Below, piece after piece: positions 25,892 through 34,797 of a stretch of DNA of 64,000 bases. Each line of letters starts with the position of its first letter. Position 1 is the first letter of the stretch. Source of the stretch: JACMRP01 sp047302465 (lineage in GTDB: Bacteria; Bdellovibrionota; Bdellovibrionia; Bdellovibrionales; Bdellovibrionaceae); assembly GCF_047302465.1 (NCBI RefSeq), contig NZ_CP178621.1, positions 2,108,001 through 2,172,000 on the forward strand. The letters run 5' to 3'. The notes beneath the pieces were generated by a model. The model made no database searches. It saw only the letters and a program-made list of their open reading frames with translations, and was not told the DNA's origin. A program made the translations under genes and the position numbers.

Positions 25892-26271
25892 CGAAAACCC
25901 TGATCCTGAGCGAAATTTTCTCGGCCGCTCACCTTTATCACCAAAAAGACTGGTCTGATGGTGAAAATGCGGCCTGTTTTGGCAAGTGCTTTACCAAATA
26001 CGGGCACGGCCATAACTATCGCTTTGAAGTTGGCTTTACGAACCCCCAAGGCCCGGTGGCAGCCCTTAAAACTCACGTAAAGGCCGTCACGGACCTTCTA
26101 GATCACCAACACCTTAACTTCGTGATTCCTGAGTTTAAGGACGTCGTCCCAACCACCGAGAATATTGCCCAATACCTCTTAAAAAAACTTCAAGAGCGCT
26201 GTCCAAACGAGAGTCTTTCCTATATAAAACTCTTCGAAATGGACGATTTGTGGGTGGAGATCCGATTATGA
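25888..26271 (+). CDS. 6-pyruvoyl-tetrahydropterin synthase family protein (127 aa)
   Basis: The zinc site is H15 with H40 and H42 in GHGHNY. The catalytic cysteine is C34 in FGKC. The block CFGKCFTKYGHGHNY resembles true PTPS, as in animals, more than the CxxxHGH of QueD. DHQHLN near residue 92 supplies the Asp-His pair, and FEMDDLWVEI ends the fold. The enzyme acts on 7,8-dihydroneopterin triphosphate. Four-base overlaps on both sides couple it to the SDR and the pseudouridine synthase. QueD-type queuosine function cannot be excluded. Confidence 0.85.
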   Translation: MTKTLILSEIFSAAHLYHQKDWSDGENAACFGKCFTKYGHGHNYRFEVGFTNPQGPVAALKTHVKAVTDLLDHQHLNFVIPEFKDVVPTTENIAQYLLKKLQERCPNESLSYIKLFEMDDLWVEIRL

Positions 26272-27011
26272 GCGCTGGCGATGACAACAAAGTTCGATTG
26301 TCGAAATTAATGGCTGAAAAAGGCCTGTGCTCTCGTCGCGAGGCCGATGTTTATATCGCTGCTGGTCTTGTGTTTGTTGATGGCGAAGTTGTTTCTGTCC
26401 TTGGCACCAAGGTGTCTCCGAACGCTCGTGTTACACTTGATTCTCAAGCGCTTAAAAATCAAAAGAGCCTTGCTACCATCTTGTTAAACAAACCTATCGG
26501 CTACGTTTCGGCGCAACCAGAGCCACAATATACCCCGGCAATTAAACTTATCACTCCTGAAAATCAGTTTGGCACAAGCAAAACAAAGCTTAAGCAAGAG
26601 CATTTTGAAGGCCTTGCAGTAGCAGGTCGTCTTGATATCGACTCTCAGGGTTTATTGATTTTCACGCAAGACGGCCGTATCGCAAAACAAATCATCGGCG
26701 AAAATAGCGACATCGAAAAAGAGTACCTTGTTCGCGTTGAGGGCGTTCTCCCGAAAGAGAAACTCCAACTTCTCCGCCATGGGCTTGTTCTTGATGGCAA
26801 GCCACTTCTTCCTGCGGTTGTTGAGTGGATCAACGAAGACCAACTTCGTTTCATCCTAAAGGAAGGAAAAAAACGTCAAATCCGCCGCATGTGCGAGGCT
26901 GTGGGCCTTCGAGTGCGCGGTCTAAAGCGTGTTCGAGTCGGAAAAATCAATCTCGGACACCTTCCAGAGGGAAAATGGCGCTTCCTCGAGCCCGGAGAGA
27001 GCCTCGATTAG
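26268..27011 (+). CDS. RsuA/RluB/RluF-family pseudouridine synthase (247 aa)
   Basis: An N-terminal S4 RNA-binding domain (VRLSKLMAEKGLCSRREAD, then VFVDG) precedes the catalytic domain. The active-site motif is AGRLDIDSQGLLIFTQDG and the C-terminal block is KKRQIRRMCEAVGLRVRGLKRVRVG. It isomerises a uridine in rRNA; QGL after GRLD-DS suggests the RluF subgroup. The ATG at 26268 overlaps the preceding stop as ATGA and has GGAG upstream. The longer GTG frame is less likely. It ends the three-gene unit. Confidence 0.9.
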   Translation: MSAGDDNKVRLSKLMAEKGLCSRREADVYIAAGLVFVDGEVVSVLGTKVSPNARVTLDSQALKNQKSLATILLNKPIGYVSAQPEPQYTPAIKLITPENQFGTSKTKLKQEHFEGLAVAGRLDIDSQGLLIFTQDGRIAKQIIGENSDIEKEYLVRVEGVLPKEKLQLLRHGLVLDGKPLLPAVVEWINEDQLRFILKEGKKRQIRRMCEAVGLRVRGLKRVRVGKINLGHLPEGKWRFLEPGESLD

Positions 27012-27059
27012 TGCTTTCTTAGAGGCATTGCACAATACGCCGAAAACATAGCTAGCAAT

Positions 27060-27081
27060 ATTGTTAAGTTCATTTAACAAT
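27060..27081. promoter_or_regulatory. 22-bp palindrome upstream of the dpp operon
   Basis: ATTGTTAA and TTAACAAT form perfect 8-bp arms around GTTCAT. The site lies 32 bases before the dppA start and so is placed to bind a regulator near the promoter or fold in the leader mRNA. Confidence 0.5.
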
Positions 27082-27112
27082 CTTTCAGATAGAAAACTCA
27101 TTGGAGGATTTC

Positions 27113-28690
27113 ATGAAAAGATTGTTTTGCGGACTAATTTTGGCAAGCGTGTGCTCTGCAGCTCAGGCCAAAACTCTTGTTTATTGTTCTGAAGGAAGCC
27201 CCGCTTCTTTCAACCCACAACTTGTTGCCGATGGCACTTCTCTCAACACTGCTCATCCCATCTACAACGGACTTGTTGAATTCGAAATTGGCACTACAAA
27301 AGTAGTTCCGGTCTTGGCAGAGTCTTACACGATCTCTAAAGACAAACTCACCTACACTTTCAAACTTCGTAAAGGTGTAAAGTTCCACGCTACAAAAACG
27401 TTCACACCAAAACGTGACTTCAACGCCGATGACGTTCTTTTCTCTTTTGAAAAACAATGGAAGAAAGATCACCCTTACCACAATGTCGGCGGCGGTACTT
27501 ACGAATACTTCGAAGGCATGGACATGGGCAAAGTGATCAAGTCGATCAAAGCCATCGATCCAATGACTGTTGAAATCGCATTGAACTATCCAGAAGCCCC
27601 GTTCTTGGCGAACATGGCAATGCCATTCATGTCGATTCTTTCTAAAGAATATGCTGACCAATTGGCGACTGAAAATAAAAAGGAACAAATCGACCTAGCA
27701 CCTGTAGGCACTGGTCCTTTCGTATTCCAGTCTTATGCTAAAGGAAGCTCTATCAAGTATTCTTCTTTTGATAAGTACTGGGGTAAAAAAGGAAACGTTG
27801 AAAAGTTGATCTTCGCGATCACACCAGATGCAAACGTTCGCGCGCAAAAATTAAAAACGGGCGAATGCCAATTTGCAACAGACCCAGCTCCATCCGATTT
27901 GCAAGCATTGCAGGCTGATTCAAAACTTCACGTAGCAAGTGCTCCTGGCATGAACGTGGGTTACCTTGCAATGAACGTTACTAAGAAGCCTTTCGACAAC
28001 GTCCTTGTTAGAAAAGCGATCAATCACGCTTTGAACCGCAAGGCTTACATCGACGCAATCTTCTTGGGTAATGCGACTGTTGCGAAGAATCCACTTCCAC
28101 CAACAATCTGGTCTTACAATGAATCTGTAAAAGATCATGACTACAACCCGGAAAAAGCCAAAGAATTGCTAAAACAAGCAGGTCTTGCAAATGGCTTTGA
28201 AACTGAAATGTGGACTATGCCAGTTTCTCGTCCTTACAACCCGAACGGTAAAAAGTTGGGCGAGATGATGCAAGCCGATCTTGCGAAAGTTGGCATCAAG
28301 GTAAAACTTGTCACTTTCGATTGGCCAACTTACTTGGCTAAATCTAAAGCCGGCGAACATGCATTGATCCAATTCGGTTGGACTGGCGATAACGGCGATC
28401 CAGATAACTTCTTGGGCATTCTCTTAGGCTGCTCAAGCGTTGATTCTGGCTCGAACTATGCACGTTGGTGCCACAAGCCTTTCAACGATTTGATTCTTGA
28501 AGCTAAAAAGAACACCGACGTTAAAAAACGTACGGACCTTTACAAAAAGGCTCAAGTTATCTTTAAAGATGAGGCTCCTTGGGTGACGATCGATCACTCG
28601 ACTGTTTTCAAAGCAATGTCTAAAAACGTGAAGAACTACAAGATGGACCCATTGGGTGCCGACATCTTCAATCACGTAAGCATCGAGTAG
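27113..28690 (+). CDS. dppA: Dipeptide-type ABC transporter binding protein (525 aa)
   Basis: The signal peptide (RLFCGLILASVCSAAQA) is followed by KTLVYCSEGSPASFNPQL, the DppA opening. FKLRKGVKFHATKTFTPKRDFNADDVLFSF and GYLAMNVTKKPFDNVLVRKAINHALN are class hallmarks of the SBP_bac_5 dipeptide group. It is periplasmic and delivers di- or short peptides to DppBC. GGAGG precedes ATG 27113; the TTG four codons earlier is not needed. It heads a complete five-gene operon. Confidence 0.94.
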   Translation: MKRLFCGLILASVCSAAQAKTLVYCSEGSPASFNPQLVADGTSLNTAHPIYNGLVEFEIGTTKVVPVLAESYTISKDKLTYTFKLRKGVKFHATKTFTPKRDFNADDVLFSFEKQWKKDHPYHNVGGGTYEYFEGMDMGKVIKSIKAIDPMTVEIALNYPEAPFLANMAMPFMSILSKEYADQLATENKKEQIDLAPVGTGPFVFQSYAKGSSIKYSSFDKYWGKKGNVEKLIFAITPDANVRAQKLKTGECQFATDPAPSDLQALQADSKLHVASAPGMNVGYLAMNVTKKPFDNVLVRKAINHALNRKAYIDAIFLGNATVAKNPLPPTIWSYNESVKDHDYNPEKAKELLKQAGLANGFETEMWTMPVSRPYNPNGKKLGEMMQADLAKVGIKVKLVTFDWPTYLAKSKAGEHALIQFGWTGDNGDPDNFLGILLGCSSVDSGSNYARWCHKPFNDLILEAKKNTDVKKRTDLYKKAQVIFKDEAPWVTIDHSTVFKAMSKNVKNYKMDPLGADIFNHVSIE

Positions 28691-28699
28691 GTTTAAAAA

Positions 28700-29731
28700 G
28701 TGTTGCGCTTTCTTGGAAAGAAATCTTTAGAAGTGATTCTCACCCTGGTGGGAATCACTTTTTTCTGTTTTCTTTTAATCCGCCTTGTTCCTGGCGACCC
28801 AGTTCTACTACTGACTGGCGAGCGCAACATGGATCCCGCTGTTTACGAAGAAGCTAAACGCAAAATGGGCTTGGATAAACCAGTCCCCGTGCAATTTAGC
28901 AACTACGTCCAACAAGTCGCTCGTGGCGATCTAGGCACTTCGGTGCTTTCCAAAAACAGCGTATGGGGCGAGTTCAAAGAACGCTTTCCCGCAACCTTAG
29001 AACTCAGCATCGTTGCAATGATCTTTGCGACAATGTTTGCGATTCCTTTTGGAATTCTTGCAGCCATAAAGAAGAACTCCTTCTTTGATTATTTTCTGAT
29101 GAGCACCTCACTAACCGGCTATTCAATGCCGATTTTCTGGTGGGGGCTCGTTCTGATTTTATTTTTCTCGGTAAAGCTTGGTTGGACTCCGGTCTCGGGC
29201 AGGATTGCGCTTGAGTTTGATATCCCAGTGAAGACTGGACTTTATCTAATTGATACTCTTCAAGCCGAAGTTCGTAGTGCCGAAGGTTATAAACCTTTCT
29301 GGAGCGCGCTTAAGCATTTGATTCTTCCAACGATCGTTTTAGGAACCATTCCTCTTGCGATCATGGCGCGTATGACTCGCTCAAGCTTTTTAGAAGTTTT
29401 GGGCGAAGACTATGTTCGCACAGCGCGCGCAAAAGGACTCTCTGAATTCCGCGTGGTTTTGATTCATGCTTTTAGAAATGCCTTAATTCCAGTAGTAACA
29501 ACGCTGGCTCTTTGTTTTGGTAGCATCATCACTGGTGCAATCCTGACCGAAACTATTTTCAGCTGGCCTGGCATCGGCAAGTGGATCATCGCAAGTATTA
29601 TGTCACGCGACTACCCAGCGATCCAAGGTGGAGTCCTCATCATCGCCTTTATTATCGTGTTAACAAATACACTTGTGGACCTAATTTATATTTATTTAAA
29701 TCCACGCATTAAGAATGAGCTTTTGAAATAG
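28700..29731 (+). CDS. dppB: Dipeptide ABC transporter permease DppB (343 aa)
   Basis: Six predicted membrane segments and the permease loop EDYVRTARAKGLSEFRVVLIHAFRNALIP (EAA motif) identify an Opp/Dpp-type inner-membrane permease. VRLVPGDPVLLLTGER-like sequence (IRLVPGDPVLLLTGER) near residue 23 is typical of DppB. The start is GTG nine bases after dppA. Pairs with DppC. Confidence 0.94.
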   Translation: MLRFLGKKSLEVILTLVGITFFCFLLIRLVPGDPVLLLTGERNMDPAVYEEAKRKMGLDKPVPVQFSNYVQQVARGDLGTSVLSKNSVWGEFKERFPATLELSIVAMIFATMFAIPFGILAAIKKNSFFDYFLMSTSLTGYSMPIFWWGLVLILFFSVKLGWTPVSGRIALEFDIPVKTGLYLIDTLQAEVRSAEGYKPFWSALKHLILPTIVLGTIPLAIMARMTRSSFLEVLGEDYVRTARAKGLSEFRVVLIHAFRNALIPVVTTLALCFGSIITGAILTETIFSWPGIGKWIIASIMSRDYPAIQGGVLIIAFIIVLTNTLVDLIYIYLNPRIKNELLK

Positions 29732-29732
29732 T

Positions 29733-30596
29733 ATGAAAGAATTTTTCACAGACCTCGCAAAAGACATTCGAAAAAACAAGGGCGCCTTAGCGGGACTCCT
29801 ATTTATTCTATTCTTCCTGGTCTTAGGAATTCTAGCACCATTGATTGCACCCTATCCACCAGATCAAGTGATCGATGGTGCTTTACGCTTAGATCCGGGA
29901 ACTCGCTTTGGTGAACATTATTTCTTATTCGGTACTGATGATATTGGTCGTGATCTTTTTAGCAGAATTATTTACGGTTCCCGTGTTTCTCTTCTTGTGG
30001 GTTTAAGTGTCGTGGTTCTTTCAGCTTCCATTGGTACTCTATTAGGTCTTCTTTCAGGATACTTCGGCGGCTGGACAGATCGAGTGATTTCTAGGGCCAT
30101 GGATTTTATCATGGCTTTACCAAGCGTTCTTTTTGCCATTGTGATCGTGGCGGTTTTGGGACCTGGTCTTGTGAATGCCGTCGTTGCGGTATCGATTGTA
30201 GCACTCCCAAACTTCACCCGCCTGATCCGCGCACAAGTAATGGCCGAGAAAAGCAAACAATACGTACAAGCGGCTCAGCTTTATGGCGCTAGCCACTTAA
30301 GAATTTTATTTAAAGAAATCCTTCCAAATTGCGTGGCACCTTTGATTGTTCAGGGAAGCCTTGGCTTTAGTGATGGTGTTTTAAATTGTGCAGCTCTTGG
30401 TTTCTTGGGCCTTGGCGCACAAGCACCGACTCCGGAATGGGGTACGATGCTTTCAGACGCTAGAAACTTCCTAGAAAGCAATCCGTGGATGGTGAACATT
30501 CCGGGAATTTGTATTTTGATCGTCGTTCTTTCTTTCAACCTTTTAGGGGACGGTCTTCGCGATGCCTTGGACCCTCGTCTGAAAAATCGGGTGTAA
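29733..30596 (+). CDS. dppC: Dipeptide ABC transporter permease DppC (287 aa)
   Basis: An N-terminal OppC_N segment (DIRKNKGALAGLLFILFF, then LAPLIAPYPPDQ) and FGTDDIGRDLFSRIIYGSRVSL are standard for DppC. The EAA loop lies around YVQAAQLYGASHLRILFKEILPN. It has about six membrane helices and forms the channel with DppB. One base separates it from dppB. Confidence 0.94.
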   Translation: MKEFFTDLAKDIRKNKGALAGLLFILFFLVLGILAPLIAPYPPDQVIDGALRLDPGTRFGEHYFLFGTDDIGRDLFSRIIYGSRVSLLVGLSVVVLSASIGTLLGLLSGYFGGWTDRVISRAMDFIMALPSVLFAIVIVAVLGPGLVNAVVAVSIVALPNFTRLIRAQVMAEKSKQYVQAAQLYGASHLRILFKEILPNCVAPLIVQGSLGFSDGVLNCAALGFLGLGAQAPTPEWGTMLSDARNFLESNPWMVNIPGICILIVVLSFNLLGDGLRDALDPRLKNRV

Positions 30597-30597
30597 G

Positions 30598-31563
30598 ATG
30601 TTGTTGGAAGTTAAAGATCTCTCAGTTCTTTTTAAAACAGAAGCTGGCCCACTAGAGGCCCTACGTTCTGTTGATTTAGAACTTGCTGAAGGAGAAATCC
30701 TTGGCGTTGTGGGCGAATCAGGATCAGGGAAAAGCGTAACAAACTTGGCACTGATGGGACTTCTTCCTTCAAATGCGTTGGTGCATGCTAAAAAAGTGCG
30801 TTTTGCTGGAAAAGATTTGGATCTGAACTCGCAAAAAGAACTTCGCCAAATTCGTGGCTCGCAAATCTCTATGATCTTCCAAGATCCGATGACAGCATTA
30901 AATCCAAGCCTGACCGTCGGTTACCAAATGGTGGAAACTTTGCGCTGCCATTTTGATATTTCTAAAAAAGTGGCAACCCAAAGAGCGATCAGCTTGCTTG
31001 AACGTGTCGGTATCACGAATGCTGAAAGTCGCCTTAAGTCTTATGCTTTTGAACTTTCAGGTGGCATGAGCCAGCGTGTGATGATCGCAATGGCGATTAG
31101 TTGCCATCCAAAACTTTTGATCGCGGATGAACCAACCACAGCACTCGATGTGACAATCCAAAAGCAGATCTTGGATCTATTGCTGGACCTACAAAAAGAA
31201 AACAAGATGTCGATGATCTTCGTAAGTCATGACCTGGCCCTTGTAAAAAAATACTCGCAGCGCGTGCAAGTTATGTATGCAGGCGAAGTGGCAGAAAGCG
31301 GAACGACCGAGGATGTGATCAAACATCCTCGCCACCCCTACACGTTTGGTCTTTTAAAAGCCCGTCCAAGCGCTCACGAAGGCGTTGCTAAAGAAGAGCT
31401 CTACTCGATCCCAGGTGTTGTACCATCGCTGAGATCTCGTCCAAGCGGCTGCCAATTCCACCCGCGCTGTTTCCGTGCGACTGATATCTGTAAAAAACAA
31501 GATCCAGAGCTTACGGACTCTTCGCAAAGTTTTGCCTGCCACCACCCGTTGGAGATTTTATGA
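30598..31563 (+). CDS. dppD: Dipeptide ABC transporter ATPase DppD (321 aa)
   Basis: Walker A is GESGSGKSVT near residue 40, the signature LSGGMSQR near 157, and Walker B LLIADEPT near 178. The C-terminal oligo_HPY region with GCQFHPRCFRATDIC carries the cysteines usual for Opp/Dpp ATPases. It drives import at the cytoplasmic face. It overlaps dppF by four bases. Confidence 0.95.
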   Translation: MLLEVKDLSVLFKTEAGPLEALRSVDLELAEGEILGVVGESGSGKSVTNLALMGLLPSNALVHAKKVRFAGKDLDLNSQKELRQIRGSQISMIFQDPMTALNPSLTVGYQMVETLRCHFDISKKVATQRAISLLERVGITNAESRLKSYAFELSGGMSQRVMIAMAISCHPKLLIADEPTTALDVTIQKQILDLLLDLQKENKMSMIFVSHDLALVKKYSQRVQVMYAGEVAESGTTEDVIKHPRHPYTFGLLKARPSAHEGVAKEELYSIPGVVPSLRSRPSGCQFHPRCFRATDICKKQDPELTDSSQSFACHHPLEIL

Positions 31564-32321
31564 GTTTGCTCAGCGTAAAAAATCTCGAGAAGTCTTATGT
31601 TACAAAGACTATGCTTGGAAAAACCCAAGAACACAAAGTTCTAAAACAAGTTTCCTTTGAGTTGGAATCCAATCAAATTCTTGGCATCGTTGGCGAATCT
31701 GGTTGTGGTAAAAGCACGCTTGCAAAGGTTCTCACTCGCTTAGAAAGTTTCAGCGCCGGCGAAATCAAATTTGATGGCAAAGACCTTCGTAGTCTTGATT
31801 CCAAAGAGTTTCCGCATTTGATTCAAATGGTGTTTCAGGATCCGTATCAATCTTTGAATCCCCGCAAAAAAGCCTGGGAGATTATCGCAGACCCGGTTTT
31901 GGTAACTGAAAACATCTCTCGGAGCGAAGCTAAAAAAAGAGCCCTCGCGATGATGGAAAAAGTGGGACTTCTGACTGAAACCAGCGAACGGTATCCTCAT
32001 CAATTTAGCGGTGGCCAAAGACAGCGTTTAGGAATTGCTCGCGCTTTGATGTTACGACCAAAGCTTCTCATTTTGGATGAGCCTGTGTCAGCCCTAGACG
32101 TCTCGATTCAAGCGCAAGTTTTGAATTTATTATTGAAGCTGCAAAAAGAATTTCAACTTAGTATGATTTTTATTTCCCACGATCTATCGGTGGTGAAACA
32201 CATTTCAGATAAAACTTTGGTTCTTTATTTCGGAGAGATTGTCGAGATCGGACCAAGTGCCGAGGTCTTTAATAAACCTCAGCACTCATATACTCAAAAA
32301 TTACTAGATAGCGCGCCTTAA
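31560..32321 (+). CDS. dppF: Dipeptide ABC transporter ATPase DppF (253 aa)
   Basis: Walker A GESGCGKSTL, signature FSGGQRQR and Walker B LLILDEPVSALD are intact. At 253 residues it is shorter than usual (about 320), because the C-terminal oligo_HPY/cysteine region present in DppD is missing. It ends soon after QHSYTQKLLDSAP. The stop touches the convergent kinase-like gene with no gap. Functional as an ATPase by motif content. Confidence 0.94.
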   Translation: MSLLSVKNLEKSYVTKTMLGKTQEHKVLKQVSFELESNQILGIVGESGCGKSTLAKVLTRLESFSAGEIKFDGKDLRSLDSKEFPHLIQMVFQDPYQSLNPRKKAWEIIADPVLVTENISRSEAKKRALAMMEKVGLLTETSERYPHQFSGGQRQRLGIARALMLRPKLLILDEPVSALDVSIQAQVLNLLLKLQKEFQLSMIFISHDLSVVKHISDKTLVLYFGEIVEIGPSAEVFNKPQHSYTQKLLDSAP

Positions 32322-33749
32322 TTAGTTAGGACGGCATTTTACAGGCACCTCAGAGAATTGCTTTTGGTAAGCAGCTTTGTAGCTAACAAGGTCAAAGCGC
32401 AATTGTCCTGCTTCGCAAGTCTTCAACAAGACCGTCGCTGCAAGCTTCGTATTTGCAATTGTTTGCTTAAAGCTATCAGCTCTTAAACCAAAGCTATTTG
32501 CCAATACTTGATAGTTTGGACCTTGCTTTTCGAAGTCCAAAGCCAAGTTATAAAGACGTTGGTAAGTGTCTGGATTGATATGGCGAATACCTTCAAGCAT
32601 TCCAGTCGTTTTTGTGAAGTTTGCGTAGTTAGCCAAACCACCAGCGTCGTTGTCACCAATCGATGTTTTTTGAACAAGGATCGGATTCATTGTTGCAAGC
32701 TCAGCTGGAACTTTGATGCTGTTCTTTTTCAAAAGACCTACTTCAGAATCAGCCTTTTGCAAATTTACTTTACCAGATGGATCTTGGTAAACCCAGAACC
32801 AACGGTAGTCGATATTACCAACGCGGTCTTGTTGGCTGAAGATATAATCAAGGATAACCATTTCAGACATTTCTTTCATCCACAAAGCCATTTGCGTTTG
32901 TGAAGGACGAACTGAACCAAAACCTTTTGCCATTGCAGAATCTTTAAAGGCTTGAGTAATACCCTCTTCGATGGCGTCTTCCATTGGTTTTGAAGATTTC
33001 AACGCCAAGAATGATGGAGTCTTTTGAATGTCCATGTTCTGACCTTTACCCCAACCGCTTGCTCTTGTACCGTTAACCTCAACGCCGTATCTTTCACCTT
33101 TATCTTTTAAGATAACACCGTAAATTTGTTCCAAATCAGAAGTAAAAAGATCTGCTGTTGGCTTTAGGCTTGTTGGGTTCTTTTCAGCATTCTTCATGTG
33201 CCCCCAACCAGCGATGTTCATCTTTGCATTTGAAGGTGGCGAAGCTTTAGAAGAAACGCGTTTATAGTGAGCATCTTTATCGATCGTTCTATAAACTGCG
33301 ACTGGGATGTCAACTGTAGCATCCAATACGCGAGAGAAGTGATAATACAAGATTGAAGACCATGAATAAGTACCGCTTGTGCCAGCTTGATTCATTGTCG
33401 TTTTAAATTTCGCAACAGAATCTAGCGGAGAGCTTTTTCCACAAGACGTAGCTTCTACAGCTTCAGAACTTTTTCCAGTTCCTTTGTTGTCGTGGATGAT
33501 TGTTCCAGGACTTGTACTCCAAGTCTTTGGACAAAGAGCTAAAGTGTTATTGTAAAAATCCATTGAGCAGAATTCTTTTTCTTTTTCAGCATCTTTGGAA
33601 GAGTATTTACCCATCGGAAGCTTGGTGACGGCAATACAAGACTCCGTAATTCCGCGCGGGGATTTAAAGTTAGAAACATCGCCTTGAACCGCTGCAAAAG
33701 CAGACTGAGCACCCATCAAAGTGACTAAAATAGCTAATTTGGAACGCAT
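32322..33749 (-). CDS. Exported protein with kinase-like catalytic motifs (475 aa)
   Basis: A signal peptide (ILVTLMGAQSAFAA) directs export. In the C-terminal half MVILDYIFSQQDRVGNID resembles the catalytic loop D-R-x-x-N (D308, R309, N312) of FAM20/HipA/PI4-kinase-like folds. GDNDAGG at about 365-371 could be the following metal-binding motif. No clear glycine-rich loop or ATP lysine is visible, so activity is uncertain and the family call is tentative. GGAGG precedes ATG 33749. Seven cysteines in the mature part suggest disulfides. A GTCTCA palindrome lies about 95 bases upstream. Confidence 0.55.
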   Translation of the reverse strand: MRSKLAILVTLMGAQSAFAAVQGDVSNFKSPRGITESCIAVTKLPMGKYSSKDAEKEKEFCSMDFYNNTLALCPKTWSTSPGTIIHDNKGTGKSSEAVEATSCGKSSPLDSVAKFKTTMNQAGTSGTYSWSSILYYHFSRVLDATVDIPVAVYRTIDKDAHYKRVSSKASPPSNAKMNIAGWGHMKNAEKNPTSLKPTADLFTSDLEQIYGVILKDKGERYGVEVNGTRASGWGKGQNMDIQKTPSFLALKSSKPMEDAIEEGITQAFKDSAMAKGFGSVRPSQTQMALWMKEMSEMVILDYIFSQQDRVGNIDYRWFWVYQDPSGKVNLQKADSEVGLLKKNSIKVPAELATMNPILVQKTSIGDNDAGGLANYANFTKTTGMLEGIRHINPDTYQRLYNLALDFEKQGPNYQVLANSFGLRADSFKQTIANTKLAATVLLKTCEAGQLRFDLVSYKAAYQKQFSEVPVKCRPN

Positions 33750-33842
33750 ACTTCCTCCAAAGGTTTATTCTTCGAAGGACTAGAAGAGCAAAGAGCTTGC
33801 CTACAAAGTAAGATTTATAACCAATGGGTTGGTTTTTACGCT

Positions 33843-33857
33843 GTCTCGCTTTGAGAC
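33843..33857. promoter_or_regulatory. GTCTCA-N3-TGAGAC palindrome upstream of kinase-like gene
   Basis: On the minus strand it reads GTCTCAAAGCGAGAC, 11 of 12 positions, with the same AAG spacer as the perfect copy at 55727. A TATAAAT box follows about 23 bases later in the direction of the gene starting at 33749. Confidence 0.5.
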
Positions 33858-33884
33858 CAACAGATTTCGTCACTGGGATGTTTA

Positions 33885-33898
33885 GAACGTGCACGTTC
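33885..33898. repeat. 14-bp perfect palindrome
   Basis: GAACGTGCACGTTC lies between the kinase-like gene promoter and the end of the DUF455 gene. It could be an operator for the kinase-like gene. No known regulator is recognised. Confidence 0.3.
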
Positions 33899-33927
33899 CG
33901 AACTGTTACCGATGGCGTCCCGACGAG

Positions 33928-34734
33928 CTAGCGGACAGATGTGGCGCTCGCAAGCTTCTGGCGTGAAGGTAGAATGCTTTCGCGATAAGCCTCGCAAGCA
34001 AGGATTTCCTCTTCGGTGAAGCCCGCTTTTAGACGTAGATCACGATTGATTTTTTCCATGCGTTTTGGAAGTTTCCAACGAAGAGATTCCATACGACGTG
34101 GGAAATCAACGCTTGCGTCTATTTTTTCAAGCTGACAGATCTTACGATACCACTGGGAACCGAAATCAACGTGACCGATTTCTTCAAAATTGATTTGCCC
34201 CACAATCTTACGAGTGTGCTTCCCATCATCAATGCCATCAAGACGTTGAATCAAGTAGCTGCCGGCATCAAGACCGCTGCCCTCTAGATAGCGATGAACG
34301 ATCAAAATACGATCTAATAGACTATCCTCGGCACTCACCGCACCCCATAAGGCACAATGAACGGGCCAATCTCCCCACTTAAACCCTAAATCATGGATAC
34401 CTTCCAAACAAAGGCGAAGATGCGTCCCTTCAGAGACCGTCACAGCCATGAGTTCTTCGCGGAAAGCTTGGGGTGCATCGGGGAATTCCGCCAGAGTTCG
34501 AACACCCAACTCCATTGCCTGCAGTTCAATACTGGCAAGATCATGGAGCATACGAGCCTGCCCCTCTTTTAGGGAAAAACCCTTTTTAGGGGGGTGAAGT
34601 TTCGAATCTAAGACTTGAACATCCCGGGCTGGCCATTGGGGAACCGGCGCACTCCCCCCTTGCACGAGGAATTCGCAGGATTTTTGAATGTTTTTAATCT
34701 TTTCCCAGACATCTGGGGTGTCCATGACCAACAT
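33928..34734 (-). CDS. DUF455 ferritin-like protein (268 aa)
   Basis: Helical segments carry carboxylate/histidine pairs spaced as in ferritin-like folds: DLASIELQAMELGVRTL, SEGTHLRLCLEGI, HRYLEGSGLDAG and NFEEIGHVDFGSQWYR. This pattern defines DUF455 (MiaE-like di-iron) proteins. It may be an oxygen-activating di-metal enzyme, with unknown substrate. It is cytoplasmic. The start at 34734 is close to the divergent yebC gene. No partner gene is linked on its strand. Confidence 0.82.
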   Translation of the reverse strand: MLVMDTPDVWEKIKNIQKSCEFLVQGGSAPVPQWPARDVQVLDSKLHPPKKGFSLKEGQARMLHDLASIELQAMELGVRTLAEFPDAPQAFREELMAVTVSEGTHLRLCLEGIHDLGFKWGDWPVHCALWGAVSAEDSLLDRILIVHRYLEGSGLDAGSYLIQRLDGIDDGKHTRKIVGQINFEEIGHVDFGSQWYRKICQLEKIDASVDFPRRMESLRWKLPKRMEKINRDLRLKAGFTEEEILACEAYRESILPSRQKLASATSVR

Positions 34735-34797
34735 TTACCCCTTTTACATCCTGCGCCCTCTCTTGCCAAATATTTCCGTTTTTGGTGTCATAGGCCC

